From Ochrobactrum sp. Marseille-Q0166 (lineage in GTDB: Bacteria > Pseudomonadota > Alphaproteobacteria > Rhizobiales > Rhizobiaceae): a stretch of 64,000 bases of DNA. The translations under genes were made by a program, and so were the position numbers. Positions within the stretch are counted from its first letter, which is position 1, and each line of letters begins with the position of its first letter. Shown here in pieces: positions 32,559-42,395 of the stretch. The stretch lies in the NCBI RefSeq assembly GCF_014397025.1, contig NZ_JACJUO010000002.1, positions 604,501 through 668,500 on the forward strand. Reading direction: 5' to 3'. The notes under the pieces were generated by a model that worked only from the letters and a program-made list of their open reading frames with translations, did no database searches and was not told the DNA's origin.

Positions 32559-33581
32559 TTGGAAAGTATCGAACGCGCAATCAGAAATGCATTTGCAAAG
32601 GCAGATGCACATAATCCGGCTACCCGCCAGCGTATCTACGAGGCTGCGTGGGGGGCGCATGAACGCGCGCTGACGACGAATACAGCACTGAGTGAAGAAC
32701 AGAAAAAGCAGCGCCGCCAGAAAATCAAAGACGCGATTTCCGATATTGAAGCTGAGTTCAAAACCGGGCAGGCTGCATCTCGGCAGGAACCTAGTCTGGA
32801 TGCGCCATCTTCGTCTGATCCGCTTCTGGGCGATGATGTCTATCAAGCCGGGCCTGCGCTTGATACCGCTGATATCCGAACCTCTTCCCGGAAAGGCAAG
32901 CGGGCTTCGGCTGATCTGGGCTATGAAGCGGGCGTTTCACGCAAGGATCGCAAGAAGAAGAGGCGTTCTCCGCTTGTGAGTGTCGGCATACCTGTTATGG
33001 TTATCGTTATTCTGGGGCTGATTGGCTTTTCTCTCTACAACAGCTTTGCAGATTTCACGCGGAGCAACGGCTCGAGCCCGCTTTTGACCGACAATAGCAT
33101 GGCGCCGATCAAGGAAGGCGAAGACCCGGAAGGGCGCACCTGGATCAACATTTTCACGCCAGCGGATGCGACGCGCATGTCTGTTCAGGGTCGCGCAACA
33201 GCTGAGATCATGCGCGAGGGCACCAACAGTTTCGCGCGGGTTCAGACTTCGGGTGTAAACGACAGTGTGACCTTTGATGTCGGTGAGGGCGTTCTTAATC
33301 AGCTTGCTGGCAAGAAAGCGACTTTCGACATTGTTGCGCGTAGTGATGACGGCAAAACCACGCAGATGTCGGTCAATTGCGATTTTGCGGGTCTTGGGGA
33401 TTGTGGCCGCAGACGTTACGATGTCCGCGACTCTGTCAGTGATTTCCTGTTCGATCAAGAGTTTCAGGCAGGTCAATCAGCTGGACGCGCAGGCAAGATC
33501 ACGATCAATTCCGATCTGAGCGGTTCCGGCAAGGCCGTGGATATTTACGCAATCCGCGTCACGACTGCGGTTGCCGAATAA
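32559..33581 (+). CDS. Conserved single-pass membrane protein of unknown function
   Basis: A 340-residue protein starting at TTG 32559 after AAGGAAGA; no better ATG is in frame. Residues 1-140 are cytoplasmic and charged, with a helical N-terminus (ESIERAIRNAFAKAD) and a basic stretch RKDRKKKRR just before the membrane. One transmembrane segment lies at about 146-168 (VSVGIPVMVIVILGLIGFSL). A periplasmic domain of about 165 residues follows, with beta-rich, jelly-roll-like sequence (WINIFTPADATRMSVQGRAT, then VTFDVGEGVLNQLAGKKATF). It may bind a carbohydrate or envelope component (inference). I do not recognise a named family. Confidence 0.65.
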   Translation: MESIERAIRNAFAKADAHNPATRQRIYEAAWGAHERALTTNTALSEEQKKQRRQKIKDAISDIEAEFKTGQAASRQEPSLDAPSSSDPLLGDDVYQAGPALDTADIRTSSRKGKRASADLGYEAGVSRKDRKKKRRSPLVSVGIPVMVIVILGLIGFSLYNSFADFTRSNGSSPLLTDNSMAPIKEGEDPEGRTWINIFTPADATRMSVQGRATAEIMREGTNSFARVQTSGVNDSVTFDVGEGVLNQLAGKKATFDIVARSDDGKTTQMSVNCDFAGLGDCGRRRYDVRDSVSDFLFDQEFQAGQSAGRAGKITINSDLSGSGKAVDIYAIRVTTAVAE

Positions 33582-35201
33582 TCAACTTAGCAGCTTTTCC
33601 AGCGTTTCAAGCCGGTCCGCTTCGCGGGGCGGCTTGTCCCAGCGCAGTCGCGAGAAGCGGGGAAAGCGCATTGCGACACCGGATTTGTGTCGAGTTGAGC
33701 GGTTGAGCCCTTCAAAGGCAACTTCAACGACCAATCCATGATCCGGTTCAGCGCGAACGGAACGCACCGGGCCAAAACGCTCAATCGTGTTTTCGCGCAC
33801 GAATTTATCGAGAAGCTTCAACTCCTCGTCGGTGAAGCCGAAATAGGCTTTTCCGACCGGTACGAGCATGGGGTCCTCTTCCGGGCCGGTCCAGACCGCG
33901 AAAGTGAAGTCTGAATAGTAGCTTGAGCGTTTGCCATGCCCACGCTGTGCATAGACCACCACCGCGTCCACTGTGAAAGGATCGCGTTTCCATTTGAACC
34001 ATGGCCCTTTCGGGCGTCCCGGCACATAGGTGCTGTCATTGCGTTTGAGCATAAGGCCTTCGATCACCGGATGCGGTGGGTTGAGGCGCAATTTCGCGAG
34101 TTCGTCGAAGTCTGAAAACTGAAGGACTGGCGACAAATCAAACCGGCGCTTGTCGAGTTTTTCGACGAATTGAGCGAGCCGCGTCCGTCGTTCCCAGAAG
34201 GGTAGTGACCGCAAATCTTCGCCCGATTGCTGCGTGCCTTCGTGTAGAAGGTCGTAGGCACGGATGAAGGCCGGATATTCACGCAACTGTTTGGCCGTCA
34301 CCGTTTTGCGATTAAGCCGCTGCTGCAAATCCGAAAAGGTGGCGGTTTCGATGCCCGTTTCGCCGTGGTGGCCCACCAGCAATTCGCCATCAATCGAGCC
34401 TTCGAAGTCCATGGCCTCCAGCACATCGGGAAAGGCAGACGAAATATCGTCGCCCGTGCGCGAATAAAGCCGTCTCACGCCATTTTCCGCAACGGCTTGT
34501 ACACGAATACCGTCCCATTTCCATTCGGCACTATAAATCGATGGATCAAGTGCGGGGATTTCGGCCTCATCCAGTGCCGTGGCAAGCATGACGGGCCGGA
34601 ATGGTGCGTCGGCAGTGGCAGCAGGCTTGGGGCCGTGGCCCTCAAGCCATGCAAACAGCGCTGTGAAGGGTGGCGTCTGTCGGTGCCAAAGTTCTTCGAT
34701 TTCCACGACATCCACGCCGCCAAAATCGGCCAGTGCCTGTTTGGCAAGACGAGCCGAAACGCCAATGCGCAGACCGCCTGTGACAAGTTTCAAAAGAGCA
34801 TAGCGCTCTGATATGCCAAGCAGATCGAGCCAGCCAGCCACGAGCAACGGTCCCTCACGGCGCGAGGCGTTTTGCAATTCATGCACGACGACGCTGAGCG
34901 GCAGGTTGGCACCCGCCGGGGTTTCGTTCGGGCCGGGCCAGATCAGCGAAATTGTTTCGGCAAGATCACCGACATAATCATAGGAATACGCGAAAAGCGT
35001 CGGATCGCTACGCTCGGCAATCAGCGCCCGCAGCATGGCAGGCTTGACGCTGTGCAATTCCAGATCGCGGGTGATGGCGGCAAGTGCAAGGCCACGATCT
35101 GGATCGGGTGTGGCACGGAAATAATCGACCAGCAGCCGCAATTTGCCATTGCGCTGCGGCGTGAGGACAAGGCGGTCAAGAAGTTCAGCGAAAGCACGCA
35201 T
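33582..35201 (-). CDS. ATP-dependent DNA ligase of the ligase-associated repair set
   Basis: A 539-residue ligase from ATG 35201, which overlaps the exonuclease stop (TGATG). It has an N-terminal DNA-binding domain (residues 1-200), an adenylation domain with the nucleotidyl-lysine motif EWKWDGIR (K228), motif III-like DGELLVGH, motif IV EGLMLKR and motif V GPWFKWKR, and an OB-fold C-terminus. It seals nicks using ATP. Bacterial ligases of this group occur with a DEXH helicase, an MBL-fold exonuclease and a PdeM phosphoesterase, all present here. It is not LigD, as no polymerase or nuclease domain is fused. It is coupled to the exonuclease gene. Confidence 0.9.
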   Translation of the reverse strand: MRAFAELLDRLVLTPQRNGKLRLLVDYFRATPDPDRGLALAAITRDLELHSVKPAMLRALIAERSDPTLFAYSYDYVGDLAETISLIWPGPNETPAGANLPLSVVVHELQNASRREGPLLVAGWLDLLGISERYALLKLVTGGLRIGVSARLAKQALADFGGVDVVEIEELWHRQTPPFTALFAWLEGHGPKPAATADAPFRPVMLATALDEAEIPALDPSIYSAEWKWDGIRVQAVAENGVRRLYSRTGDDISSAFPDVLEAMDFEGSIDGELLVGHHGETGIETATFSDLQQRLNRKTVTAKQLREYPAFIRAYDLLHEGTQQSGEDLRSLPFWERRTRLAQFVEKLDKRRFDLSPVLQFSDFDELAKLRLNPPHPVIEGLMLKRNDSTYVPGRPKGPWFKWKRDPFTVDAVVVYAQRGHGKRSSYYSDFTFAVWTGPEEDPMLVPVGKAYFGFTDEELKLLDKFVRENTIERFGPVRSVRAEPDHGLVVEVAFEGLNRSTRHKSGVAMRFPRFSRLRWDKPPREADRLETLEKLLS

Positions 35202-36214
35202 CAATCGCCCTCATCTTCGTAGCCGACAAGATGAAGCGGGCGCGCGGGGATGTTTTGTAGCTCGCACCAGCGCACCAGTGCTTCTTCACGCCCATGTGTC
35301 ACCCAGACTTCCGCTGGTTTTATTTCGCTTATGGTTGCGGTCAATTCGTCCCAGTCGCAGTGATCAGATATGATGAGTGGTAACTCGACACCGCGTTGTT
35401 TTGCTCGCTGGCGGATACGCATCCAGCCAGATGCAAAGGCGGGCAATGGCTCAGGAAAACGCCGCGCCCAACGGTCGGAAAATGCAGAGGGCGGCCCAAC
35501 CACGATCTTTCCGGCAAAATCGGGCGAGGCTTCACCACGTTCGAGCGTTGCAGGTTCCAGTTGACCAAGATCGATGCCCTGGCTCTGATAATAATCGCAA
35601 AGCTTTTGCAGCCCGCCGTGAATATAGATCGGCTCGTCATAGCCCGCATCGCGAATGAGCTTGATTACCCGCTGGGCTTTGCCAAGCGAGTAAGCCCCCA
35701 CCAGATGCGCGCGTTCAGGGAACTGTGCGAGTGACTTCAGCAAAGTCGCGATTTCATGGCCAGCTTCGGGATGGCGAAATACCGGAAGCGCGAAGGTCGC
35801 TTCGGTAATGAAAACATCACAGGCAACAGGCTCAAAGGGCGTGCAGGTCGGATCGGCGGCACGTTTGTAATCACCTGAAGCGACAATTCGTGTGCTGTCC
35901 TTTTCCACTGCAATTTGCGCCGAACCAAGCACATGGCCTGCCGGGTGAAAGCTGACCTTGACGCCATTCACATCTAGCACCGCGCCTAAATCGGCATTCT
36001 GTGTGATGCCCGCAAAGTCTGCACCATAGCGGATAGCCATGATGTCTAGCGTCTGTTGCGTCGCAAGGACATGGGCATGTCCGGCGCGGGCATGGTCGGA
36101 ATGTCCGTGGGTGATCAGGGCGCGATCAACAGGCCGCACCGGATCGATATAAAAATCGCCGGGCGGGCAGTAAAGACCTTTGGGTGTGGAACGCAGCAAC
36201 TCGTCAAAACGCAT
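35201..36214 (-). CDS. Ligase-associated MBL-fold exonuclease
   Basis: A 337-residue protein of the metallo-beta-lactamase/beta-CASP family. It has the metal motif HGHSDH (H36, H38, D40, H41), a downstream GHVLGSAQ segment and ASGDYKR (Asp ligand). The family is the predicted exonuclease linked to ATP-dependent ligase, related to SNM1/CPSF-type nucleases. The stop overlaps the ligase start. The gene is divergent from the helicase at 36336, so the two pairs share one upstream region of about 120 bases. Confidence 0.88.
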   Translation of the reverse strand: MRFDELLRSTPKGLYCPPGDFYIDPVRPVDRALITHGHSDHARAGHAHVLATQQTLDIMAIRYGADFAGITQNADLGAVLDVNGVKVSFHPAGHVLGSAQIAVEKDSTRIVASGDYKRAADPTCTPFEPVACDVFITEATFALPVFRHPEAGHEIATLLKSLAQFPERAHLVGAYSLGKAQRVIKLIRDAGYDEPIYIHGGLQKLCDYYQSQGIDLGQLEPATLERGEASPDFAGKIVVGPPSAFSDRWARRFPEPLPAFASGWMRIRQRAKQRGVELPLIISDHCDWDELTATISEIKPAEVWVTHGREEALVRWCELQNIPARPLHLVGYEDEGD

Positions 36215-36335
36215 GATTTATTAGATAGGTAGCAATTCTGCTGCGGAAAGAGCTAGGTGGGCGACTTCTGATAAAATGAGAACAAAAGTGAACATACATC
36301 TTGGCGACGACCCTTGTCCGCATTAGATTGGGTGC

Positions 36336-38864
36336 GTGACGCTGAACCTGACACCCACTTCTGAGGCCGCTGCCTTTCATCTGCCAGACCGTTTTGTAAA
36401 ATGGTTTGCGGAAAAGGGCTGGTCGCCGCGTGCCCATCAGCTGGAGCTGCTTGCGCGTGCCGAACAGGGGCAATCCACGCTGCTGATCGCGCCAACAGGG
36501 GCGGGTAAAACGCTGGCAGGCTTTCTGCCTGCACTGGTTGATTTGGAGAGAAGTGACCGCGAAAAACCGGGTATGGCAAAGCGTGGTGTGCATACGCTTT
36601 ATATTTCACCACTAAAGGCGCTCGCAGTCGATATTCATCGAAACCTCACCATACCGGTCGAGGAAATGGGGCTCGACATTACGATTGAGACCCGGACTGG
36701 CGATACACCTGCACATAAGCGTCAGCGCCAGAAGCTCGTGCCGCCTGGCATTCTGCTGACGACGCCGGAACAGCTTGCACTTCTGATTGCCTCAAAAGGG
36801 GCAGAGCAGTTTTTCAAGGGCTTGCGTTATGTGGTGCTGGATGAGCTGCACTCACTGGTCATTTCCAAACGCGGTCATCTGCTTGCGTTGGGGCTTGCAC
36901 GATTGCGCCGTCTGCAACCAAAATTGCAAACGATTGGCCTGTCGGCAACTGTGGCGCAGCCTGACGAATTGCGTCGCTGGTTGGTCGAGCAGGATGGCAC
37001 AGAGCCGAAATCCGGTCTGGTTACGGTAGATGGTGGGGCCAAACCCGAAATTACTATTCTCGATTCAGAGGAGCGGGTGCCGTGGGCAGGACATTCCTCC
37101 CGCTATGCCATCCCGGAGATTTATGAGGCTGTCCGCGCCCATCGCACGACGCTGCTTTTCGTTAATACACGTAGTCAAGCGGAGATGCTGTTTCAGGAAC
37201 TCTGGCGCGTCAACGAGGATACGTTGCCAATCGCCCTGCATCATGGCTCGCTTGATGCCAGCCAGCGCCGCAAGGTGGAACAGGCGATGGCTGCCAACAC
37301 TTTGCGCGCTGTCGTTGCCACTTCGACGCTCGATCTTGGCATCGACTGGGGCGATGTCGATCTGGTCATCCATGTCGGTGCGCCAAAAGGGGCAAGCCGT
37401 CTTGCGCAGCGTATCGGTCGCGCCAATCACCGTATGGATGAGCCGAGCCGCGCCATTCTTGTGCCTGCCAATCGTTTCGAGGTGATGGAATGTCGGGCAG
37501 CACTCGATGCCAATTATCTCGGCGCACAGGATACGCCGCCGCTGATCGATGGCGCGCTGGATGTGCTGGCACAGCATGTGTTGGGCATGGCCTGTGCAGA
37601 GCCTTTCAACGCTGATCAGCTCTATCGGGAAGTGCAGAGTGCTGCGCCCTATTCAAATCTTTCACGCGAAACCTTTGATAAAATTCTCAATTTTGTGGCG
37701 ACGGGTGGCTATGCACTCAAGACCTATGAGCGCTTCGCAAAAATCCGCAAGACTGTTGATGGCACATGGCGGGTTTCGAACCCGCGCATCGCGCAGCAAT
37801 ATCGTCTCAATATTGGTACGATTGTCGAAGCACCGGAGCTGAATGTCAGACTCACGCGTGGCGGCAAGGGGGCCAATGCCCGTGCCGTTGGAAGGGGTGG
37901 CCGCGTTCTGGGGCGCATCGAAGAATATTTCCTTGAAACGCTGACACCGGGCGACACATTCCTGTTTGCAGGCAAGGTGCTGCGGTTTGAAGGCATTCGT
38001 GAAAACGAATGCATCGCTTCCAATGCTGCCGGACAGGATGCCAAAATTCCAATTTATGCTGGCGGAAAATTTCCTCTTTCCACCTATCTCGCATCGCAAG
38101 TACGCGCGATGCTGGCGGATCGCTCGCGCTGGCAGTTTCTGCCGCAACAGGTGCGCGAATGGTTGGAAGTGCAGGCGTACAAGTCGGTTACGCCACGTGA
38201 GGACGAGTTACTGATCGAGACTTTCCCCAAAGGCGGGCGTTTCTATATGGTCGCCTATCCTTTTGAGGGCAGGCTTGCGCATCAAACTCTTGGCATGTTG
38301 CTCACCCGCCGTCTTGAGCGCATGGGCGCGCATCCTCTCGGATTTGTCGCGACCGACTATTCGCTCGGGCTTTGGGGCCTCAAAGACATGGGCGCGATGA
38401 TAGGTTCGGGCAAATTAAGCCTTAAACGGTTGTTCGATGAAGATATGCTGGGTGATGACCTTGAAGCCTGGCTTGATGAAAGCTATCTCCTGAAACGCAC
38501 CTTCCGTAATTGTGCCGTGATTTCGGGGCTTATCGAGCGACGACATCCGGGGCAGGAAAAAACAGGTCGTCAGGTAACGGTTTCAACAGATCTTATCTAT
38601 GACGTGTTGAGAACCCACGAACCGGACCATATTTTGCTACAGGCAACACGTGCCGATGCTGCAACCGGCCTTTTGGATATCAAGCGTCTTGGCGACATGT
38701 TGGCGCGTGTGAAAGGCCATCTGCTGCATAAGGCGCTGGACCGTATTTCTCCGCTGGCGCTGCCTGTGATGCTTGAAATAGGGCGCGAACGTGTGGGCGG
38801 CGAAGGCGACGAAATGCTGCTTGAAGAAGCAGCCGATGATCTGATCAGAGAAGCGATAGGATGA
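36336..38864 (+). CDS. Ligase-associated DEXH-box DNA helicase (Lhr-like)
   Basis: An 842-residue superfamily 2 helicase starting at GTG 36336; no ATG is available near the N-terminus. Walker A is APTGAGKT (about residue 52), motif II LDELHS (DELH), motif III SAT, and motif VI QRIGRANHR. The C-terminus has the Lhr-type winged-helix and DUF4145-like extension (LGLWGLKDMGAM). It is shorter than full Lhr (about 1500 residues), as expected for the ligase-associated group. The ribosome binding site is weak. The gene overlaps the next by 4 bases (ATGA). Confidence 0.9.
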   Translation: MTLNLTPTSEAAAFHLPDRFVKWFAEKGWSPRAHQLELLARAEQGQSTLLIAPTGAGKTLAGFLPALVDLERSDREKPGMAKRGVHTLYISPLKALAVDIHRNLTIPVEEMGLDITIETRTGDTPAHKRQRQKLVPPGILLTTPEQLALLIASKGAEQFFKGLRYVVLDELHSLVISKRGHLLALGLARLRRLQPKLQTIGLSATVAQPDELRRWLVEQDGTEPKSGLVTVDGGAKPEITILDSEERVPWAGHSSRYAIPEIYEAVRAHRTTLLFVNTRSQAEMLFQELWRVNEDTLPIALHHGSLDASQRRKVEQAMAANTLRAVVATSTLDLGIDWGDVDLVIHVGAPKGASRLAQRIGRANHRMDEPSRAILVPANRFEVMECRAALDANYLGAQDTPPLIDGALDVLAQHVLGMACAEPFNADQLYREVQSAAPYSNLSRETFDKILNFVATGGYALKTYERFAKIRKTVDGTWRVSNPRIAQQYRLNIGTIVEAPELNVRLTRGGKGANARAVGRGGRVLGRIEEYFLETLTPGDTFLFAGKVLRFEGIRENECIASNAAGQDAKIPIYAGGKFPLSTYLASQVRAMLADRSRWQFLPQQVREWLEVQAYKSVTPREDELLIETFPKGGRFYMVAYPFEGRLAHQTLGMLLTRRLERMGAHPLGFVATDYSLGLWGLKDMGAMIGSGKLSLKRLFDEDMLGDDLEAWLDESYLLKRTFRNCAVISGLIERRHPGQEKTGRQVTVSTDLIYDVLRTHEPDHILLQATRADAATGLLDIKRLGDMLARVKGHLLHKALDRISPLALPVMLEIGRERVGGEGDEMLLEEAADDLIREAIG

Positions 38865-39577
38865 ACACAGCAGTCTGGGGAAATGGTGAGGCTTATAGTC
38901 TGGCGCATGCGGAACTGCGCGGTGTTGCGACAATTTATGATCCGCGCGGCGCACTTTTCCTGCCTGACCTGCATATGCTGGTCGTTTCTGATCTGCATCT
39001 TGAAAAAGGCTCATCTTTTGCCCGTCGTGGCCAACTCATTCCACCTTATGATACGGCCGCGACGCTCGATATGCTGGCTGCCGTCATTGCGCGCTATCAA
39101 CCGCGAACCGTTATAAGCCTTGGCGACAGTTTTCACGATGCAAAGGCCAGTGAACGCCTGCCTCAGCCTTATGCGATCCGTCTCAAGTCACTGATGGAAC
39201 GCCGCGGCTGGTTCTGGATTACTGGCAATCATGATCCTGATCGTCCGGCTGATCTGCTAGGCGACTGTGTTGAGGAGCTTGCAATAGGACCGCTGACCTT
39301 CCGTCATGAGCCATCACGTACAAAGGCGGAAGGTGAGGTGGCAGGCCATCTCCATCCGGCAGCCCGCATCGTCAGGCGAGGTCGGTCGGTGCGGCGTCCC
39401 TGTTTTGCAAGCGACGGCGAAAGGCTGATCATGCCTGCATTCGGTGCTTATACAGGCGCACTCAATGTGCTGGATCGGGCGTTTCGCGGGTTGTTCGTTG
39501 ATGCAAGCTTGCGTGCCTATATGCTGGGGCAGGGCAAGATTTACCCGATTGCGCATAGTGCGCTGGTTGGTGGTTAG
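38861..39577 (+). CDS. pdeM: Ligase-associated phosphoesterase (PdeM type)
   Basis: A 238-residue calcineurin-like metallophosphoesterase. Metal motifs are VVSDLHLEKG (about residue 44), SLGDSFHD (about 86) and GNHD (about 119); GHLHP follows later. It is the fourth member of the ligase-associated repair set and starts inside the end of the helicase gene. It is predicted to process DNA ends; homologues show phosphodiesterase activity. Its stop overlaps by two bases the stop of the convergent gene at 39574. Confidence 0.88.
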   Translation: MNTAVWGNGEAYSLAHAELRGVATIYDPRGALFLPDLHMLVVSDLHLEKGSSFARRGQLIPPYDTAATLDMLAAVIARYQPRTVISLGDSFHDAKASERLPQPYAIRLKSLMERRGWFWITGNHDPDRPADLLGDCVEELAIGPLTFRHEPSRTKAEGEVAGHLHPAARIVRRGRSVRRPCFASDGERLIMPAFGAYTGALNVLDRAFRGLFVDASLRAYMLGQGKIYPIAHSALVGG

Positions 39578-40392
39578 TCTTTTCTGAAAAGAATTCGACC
39601 GGCCCAACCGGTGAAAACAGCTAAAAATACGGCAAATAAACCGTAATAGAAGCTGTATTTGTGCGCTGCATCATAGATGCTCTGCTCCACACCGGCTTTC
39701 ACAATTTCTAGGCTCGCGTTCGCTTCGCGCAGGAAAACCCCGTTGCGAAACAACAAAGCTCGCGCCTTGTGACGTCCAACCGGCACATTGGCCGAGAGGT
39801 TCAATGTTGCACGAAAAAGGGTGCGGGAGAGAAACTCAACGCCGCCGATGCGCTGGCTGTAAAGCCCCTGACGCATCTTCATTTCACGCAATTCGTTGCC
39901 GAATTTCAGGATATTTCCCGATAGGCTGGCTGGATCCTCAGGTCTCAGGTAAAAATTACGGACACCGACTGAAAGCTCCCGATATAGTCTATCGTCTGCA
40001 ATGTCCTGAAGATTACGCGTCGAGGCAAGCGAATAGGACAGTGGCACGCCAAGGAAGGTTTCGGAATCTGCATTTACCCAGACACCGAGATAGCGTTCCT
40101 TCTTTCGCACAACTAGGTCGCGCGAAGGGCCTTGCAGCACGACGATAATGTCATAGCGACCCTGACGCTGAATCAACGGATCGGCATTGTCGAGTGCGCC
40201 GAAAATGGTGAGGTCTGTGCCGCCGAAGTTGGAAGTAATGGCAATCGTTTCTGTCGAAAGGCCGATTTCGATGGTTTCTTCAGACGGGCTCTGCAGTTTG
40301 GGTACGCCGTTGCCATCGCCGCTCGAATTGGTCTGCGCAGATGCTGCAGTGATACCAAAAAATAATGCGGACATGAGCGTGATTTTCATCAT
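39574..40392 (-). CDS. TIGR02186-type membrane protein, partner of the TSUP exporter
   Basis: A 272-residue protein from the ATG at 40392 (or the next codon, also ATG), immediately after the TSUP stop; the longer frame to 40539 lies inside that gene. It has a signal peptide (KITLMSALFFGITAASAQ), a periplasmic beta-rich domain (TIEIGLSTETIAITSNFGGTDLTIFGA) and one C-terminal transmembrane segment (KYSFYYGLFAVFLAVFTGW). The pair of this family with TauE/SafE permeases is conserved in Rhizobiales. The function is not established; it may assist sulfite or sulfonate export. Confidence 0.8.
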   Translation of the reverse strand: MMKITLMSALFFGITAASAQTNSSGDGNGVPKLQSPSEETIEIGLSTETIAITSNFGGTDLTIFGALDNADPLIQRQGRYDIIVVLQGPSRDLVVRKKERYLGVWVNADSETFLGVPLSYSLASTRNLQDIADDRLYRELSVGVRNFYLRPEDPASLSGNILKFGNELREMKMRQGLYSQRIGGVEFLSRTLFRATLNLSANVPVGRHKARALLFRNGVFLREANASLEIVKAGVEQSIYDAAHKYSFYYGLFAVFLAVFTGWAGRILFRKD

Positions 40393-40393
40393 A

Positions 40394-41314
40394 TCACATA
40401 TCCGCAATTGAGATTGAGAACAGATTGTCAGGCCGCACGAACAGGCCAAAAGCAAGACGCAAACCCACTGCAAGCACCAGAAGTGCCAACAACAAGCGCA
40501 GCTGTTCGCCACGCAGTTTCTGCCCGGCACGCGCACCATATTGCGCGCCGATCACACCGCCAAGCATCAGCAGGAATGCCAGCACGATATCGATGGACTG
40601 GTTGGTCGTTGCCTGCATAACCGTTGTGAAAGCCGTAACAAAGGTTATCTGAAACAGCGACGTGCCGACAACAACATTGGTTGGCACGTGCAGCAGATAG
40701 ATCAGCGCCGGCACCATGATGAAGCCGCCGCCAACACCCATCACCGATGAAAGAAGGCCGATAAAAAAGCCAATTCCAAGCACCGGAATAATACTGACAT
40801 AAATGGTGGAAGCGCGGAACCGCATCTTGAAGGGAAGCTTGTGTATCCAGGTATGCTGGCCGGGGCGGCGAATGGCACCCGCCTGTCCCTTTTTCACGCG
40901 GCGCAATGCGCGCACGCTTTCAACCAGCATCAATCCGCCGACGGTACCAAGAAAGAACACGTAAAGGATCGAGACAATCAGATCGAGTTGACCGAGATCG
41001 CGCAGCCAGGAGAAAACGAAGATACCGAGTAATGATCCAACGATACCGCCCGCAACCAGAAATAGTCCGAGCTTTATATCGAGTGTTCTTCGCTTGAAAT
41101 GCGCTAAAGCGCCGGAGACCGACGATGCGATCACCTGATTTGCACCGGTTGCAACGGCAATGGCAGGAGGGATATTGTAAAAAATCAGCAGCGGCGTGAT
41201 GAGAAATCCTCCACCCACGCCGAACAATCCCGACAAAAAGCCTACGGCAGCGCCCATGCCGAGCAGAACCAGCATGTTGACCGACAATTCCGCAATGGGA
41301 AGGTAAATACCCAA
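40394..41314 (-). CDS. Sulfite/sulfonate exporter of the TauE/SafE (TSUP) family
   Basis: A 306-residue protein with about eight hydrophobic segments in two repeats. Each repeat has the family glycine-rich signature: GFLSGLFGVGGGFLITPLLI near residue 25 and GLLSSVMGVGGGFIMVPALI near residue 185. TSUP proteins move sulfite, sulfonates or related anions across the inner membrane. It is coupled to the TIGR02186-type gene downstream. Confidence 0.87.
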   Translation of the reverse strand: MGIYLPIAELSVNMLVLLGMGAAVGFLSGLFGVGGGFLITPLLIFYNIPPAIAVATGANQVIASSVSGALAHFKRRTLDIKLGLFLVAGGIVGSLLGIFVFSWLRDLGQLDLIVSILYVFFLGTVGGLMLVESVRALRRVKKGQAGAIRRPGQHTWIHKLPFKMRFRASTIYVSIIPVLGIGFFIGLLSSVMGVGGGFIMVPALIYLLHVPTNVVVGTSLFQITFVTAFTTVMQATTNQSIDIVLAFLLMLGGVIGAQYGARAGQKLRGEQLRLLLALLVLAVGLRLAFGLFVRPDNLFSISIADM

Positions 41315-41655
41315 TTCCGAACCCGGCTTTCACAACGCACAATACCCAGTCCTTTGCGGCCGCGCTATGCCGCAAGGTCTGTCCCGCTTCCGTTAAAACA
41401 CATCCCCATTCATCTGAATCAGGTCATTGCTCTAACAGTTTGATTTGCTGCGCATCATGCCCGAAAACCATCTCACACATTTCGGAATGCGCTCTTAAAG
41501 GTCTTGCTCTTTCGGCGCGGGGAAGTCAAACGCCGATTGAGAATAGAGTTACTTTGACAAAAGATGTAGGATGAAAATGGCACATTGTTGTTTGCAAACA
41601 ACAATGTTGTCACCAGCCTTGCCACAAATGCTTCATATTTTGGCTACGAAAAAAG
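41315..41655. other. Non-coding gap with a perfect palindrome
   Basis: The 341-base gap holds no credible gene. It contains a perfect 26-bp palindrome at 41582-41607 (arms ACATTGTTGTTTG and its complement) with no loop, and flanking sequence rich in short repeats of TTG and CAA. The palindrome lies about 50 bases past the stop of the minus-strand gene at 41656, without a U tract. Confidence 0.6.
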
Positions 41656-42210
41656 CTACTCGATCTGTCCCTGCCGGTTGCTGATAATGATCGAAATATG
41701 ATCCTTCGGCGTTATAACCGCATAAGACGATGATGGATAGAATTGCACTCTGATCGAGATGTGATTTGATATTTTGTTGTCAACAAGACTTCCGTTTTTG
41801 ATCACATAAAGATAGAGATTGGTGAGGCTCGCGCTAAAAGAACCGGCAAATTTGCTATTTGACGTAAAGCCGAAGGAAGTTGCGCCTTCCGAATAGTATT
41901 CACCGTTTGTAACTAGCCAGTCATCGGTCGGATTAGACCGCGACATGGCGGTCTTTTTGCCATCTGGCGTCGTAAAATTCAGATTGAACGATAGCGCTAT
42001 GTAAATATTCTTTAGTTCGGTCGTTCCGGAAAAAACCTTGAACAACGACTTGTAGGGATGAAAATCATCGGCCTTTATGAATTGTTGTTCCGGCGATGAG
42101 ATTTCAAAGTCAATCGCATCGCCCTGAAAGCCTTTGATATCTTTATTGAGTGCAAGAGGAATTTTCGCTATAATGCCATTTTCCATTTCATTATTTATGT
42201 GCAGCAACAT
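41656..42210 (-). CDS. Hypothetical protein, 184 aa
   Basis: ATG 42210 follows a GGGGGC stretch. There is no signal peptide and no membrane segment. The sequence is rich in beta-prone and polar residues, with alternating SNHISIRVQFY and DHISIIISNRQ. It resembles a small beta-sandwich, but I recognise no family. The base composition is lower in G+C than its neighbours, which may mean recent acquisition. It stands alone between two non-coding gaps. Confidence 0.55.
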   Translation of the reverse strand: MLLHINNEMENGIIAKIPLALNKDIKGFQGDAIDFEISSPEQQFIKADDFHPYKSLFKVFSGTTELKNIYIALSFNLNFTTPDGKKTAMSRSNPTDDWLVTNGEYYSEGATSFGFTSNSKFAGSFSASLTNLYLYVIKNGSLVDNKISNHISIRVQFYPSSSYAVITPKDHISIIISNRQGQIE

Positions 42211-42395
42211 TATTGGGCCCCCGGTTTATTTATAAGATAATAAACCGCCAGTGGTCGATTCCACCTGTTACTTCTCACACCAAGTAAAGCTGTTGATGAG
42301 CCCCGTTTCTAAGCACGCTTTCCGTCTCAGTAACATTGATAGTTCTGGAATTCATTGTAACTCGTTGAAGTGCATCAATTGAGAGGGATAATGCC

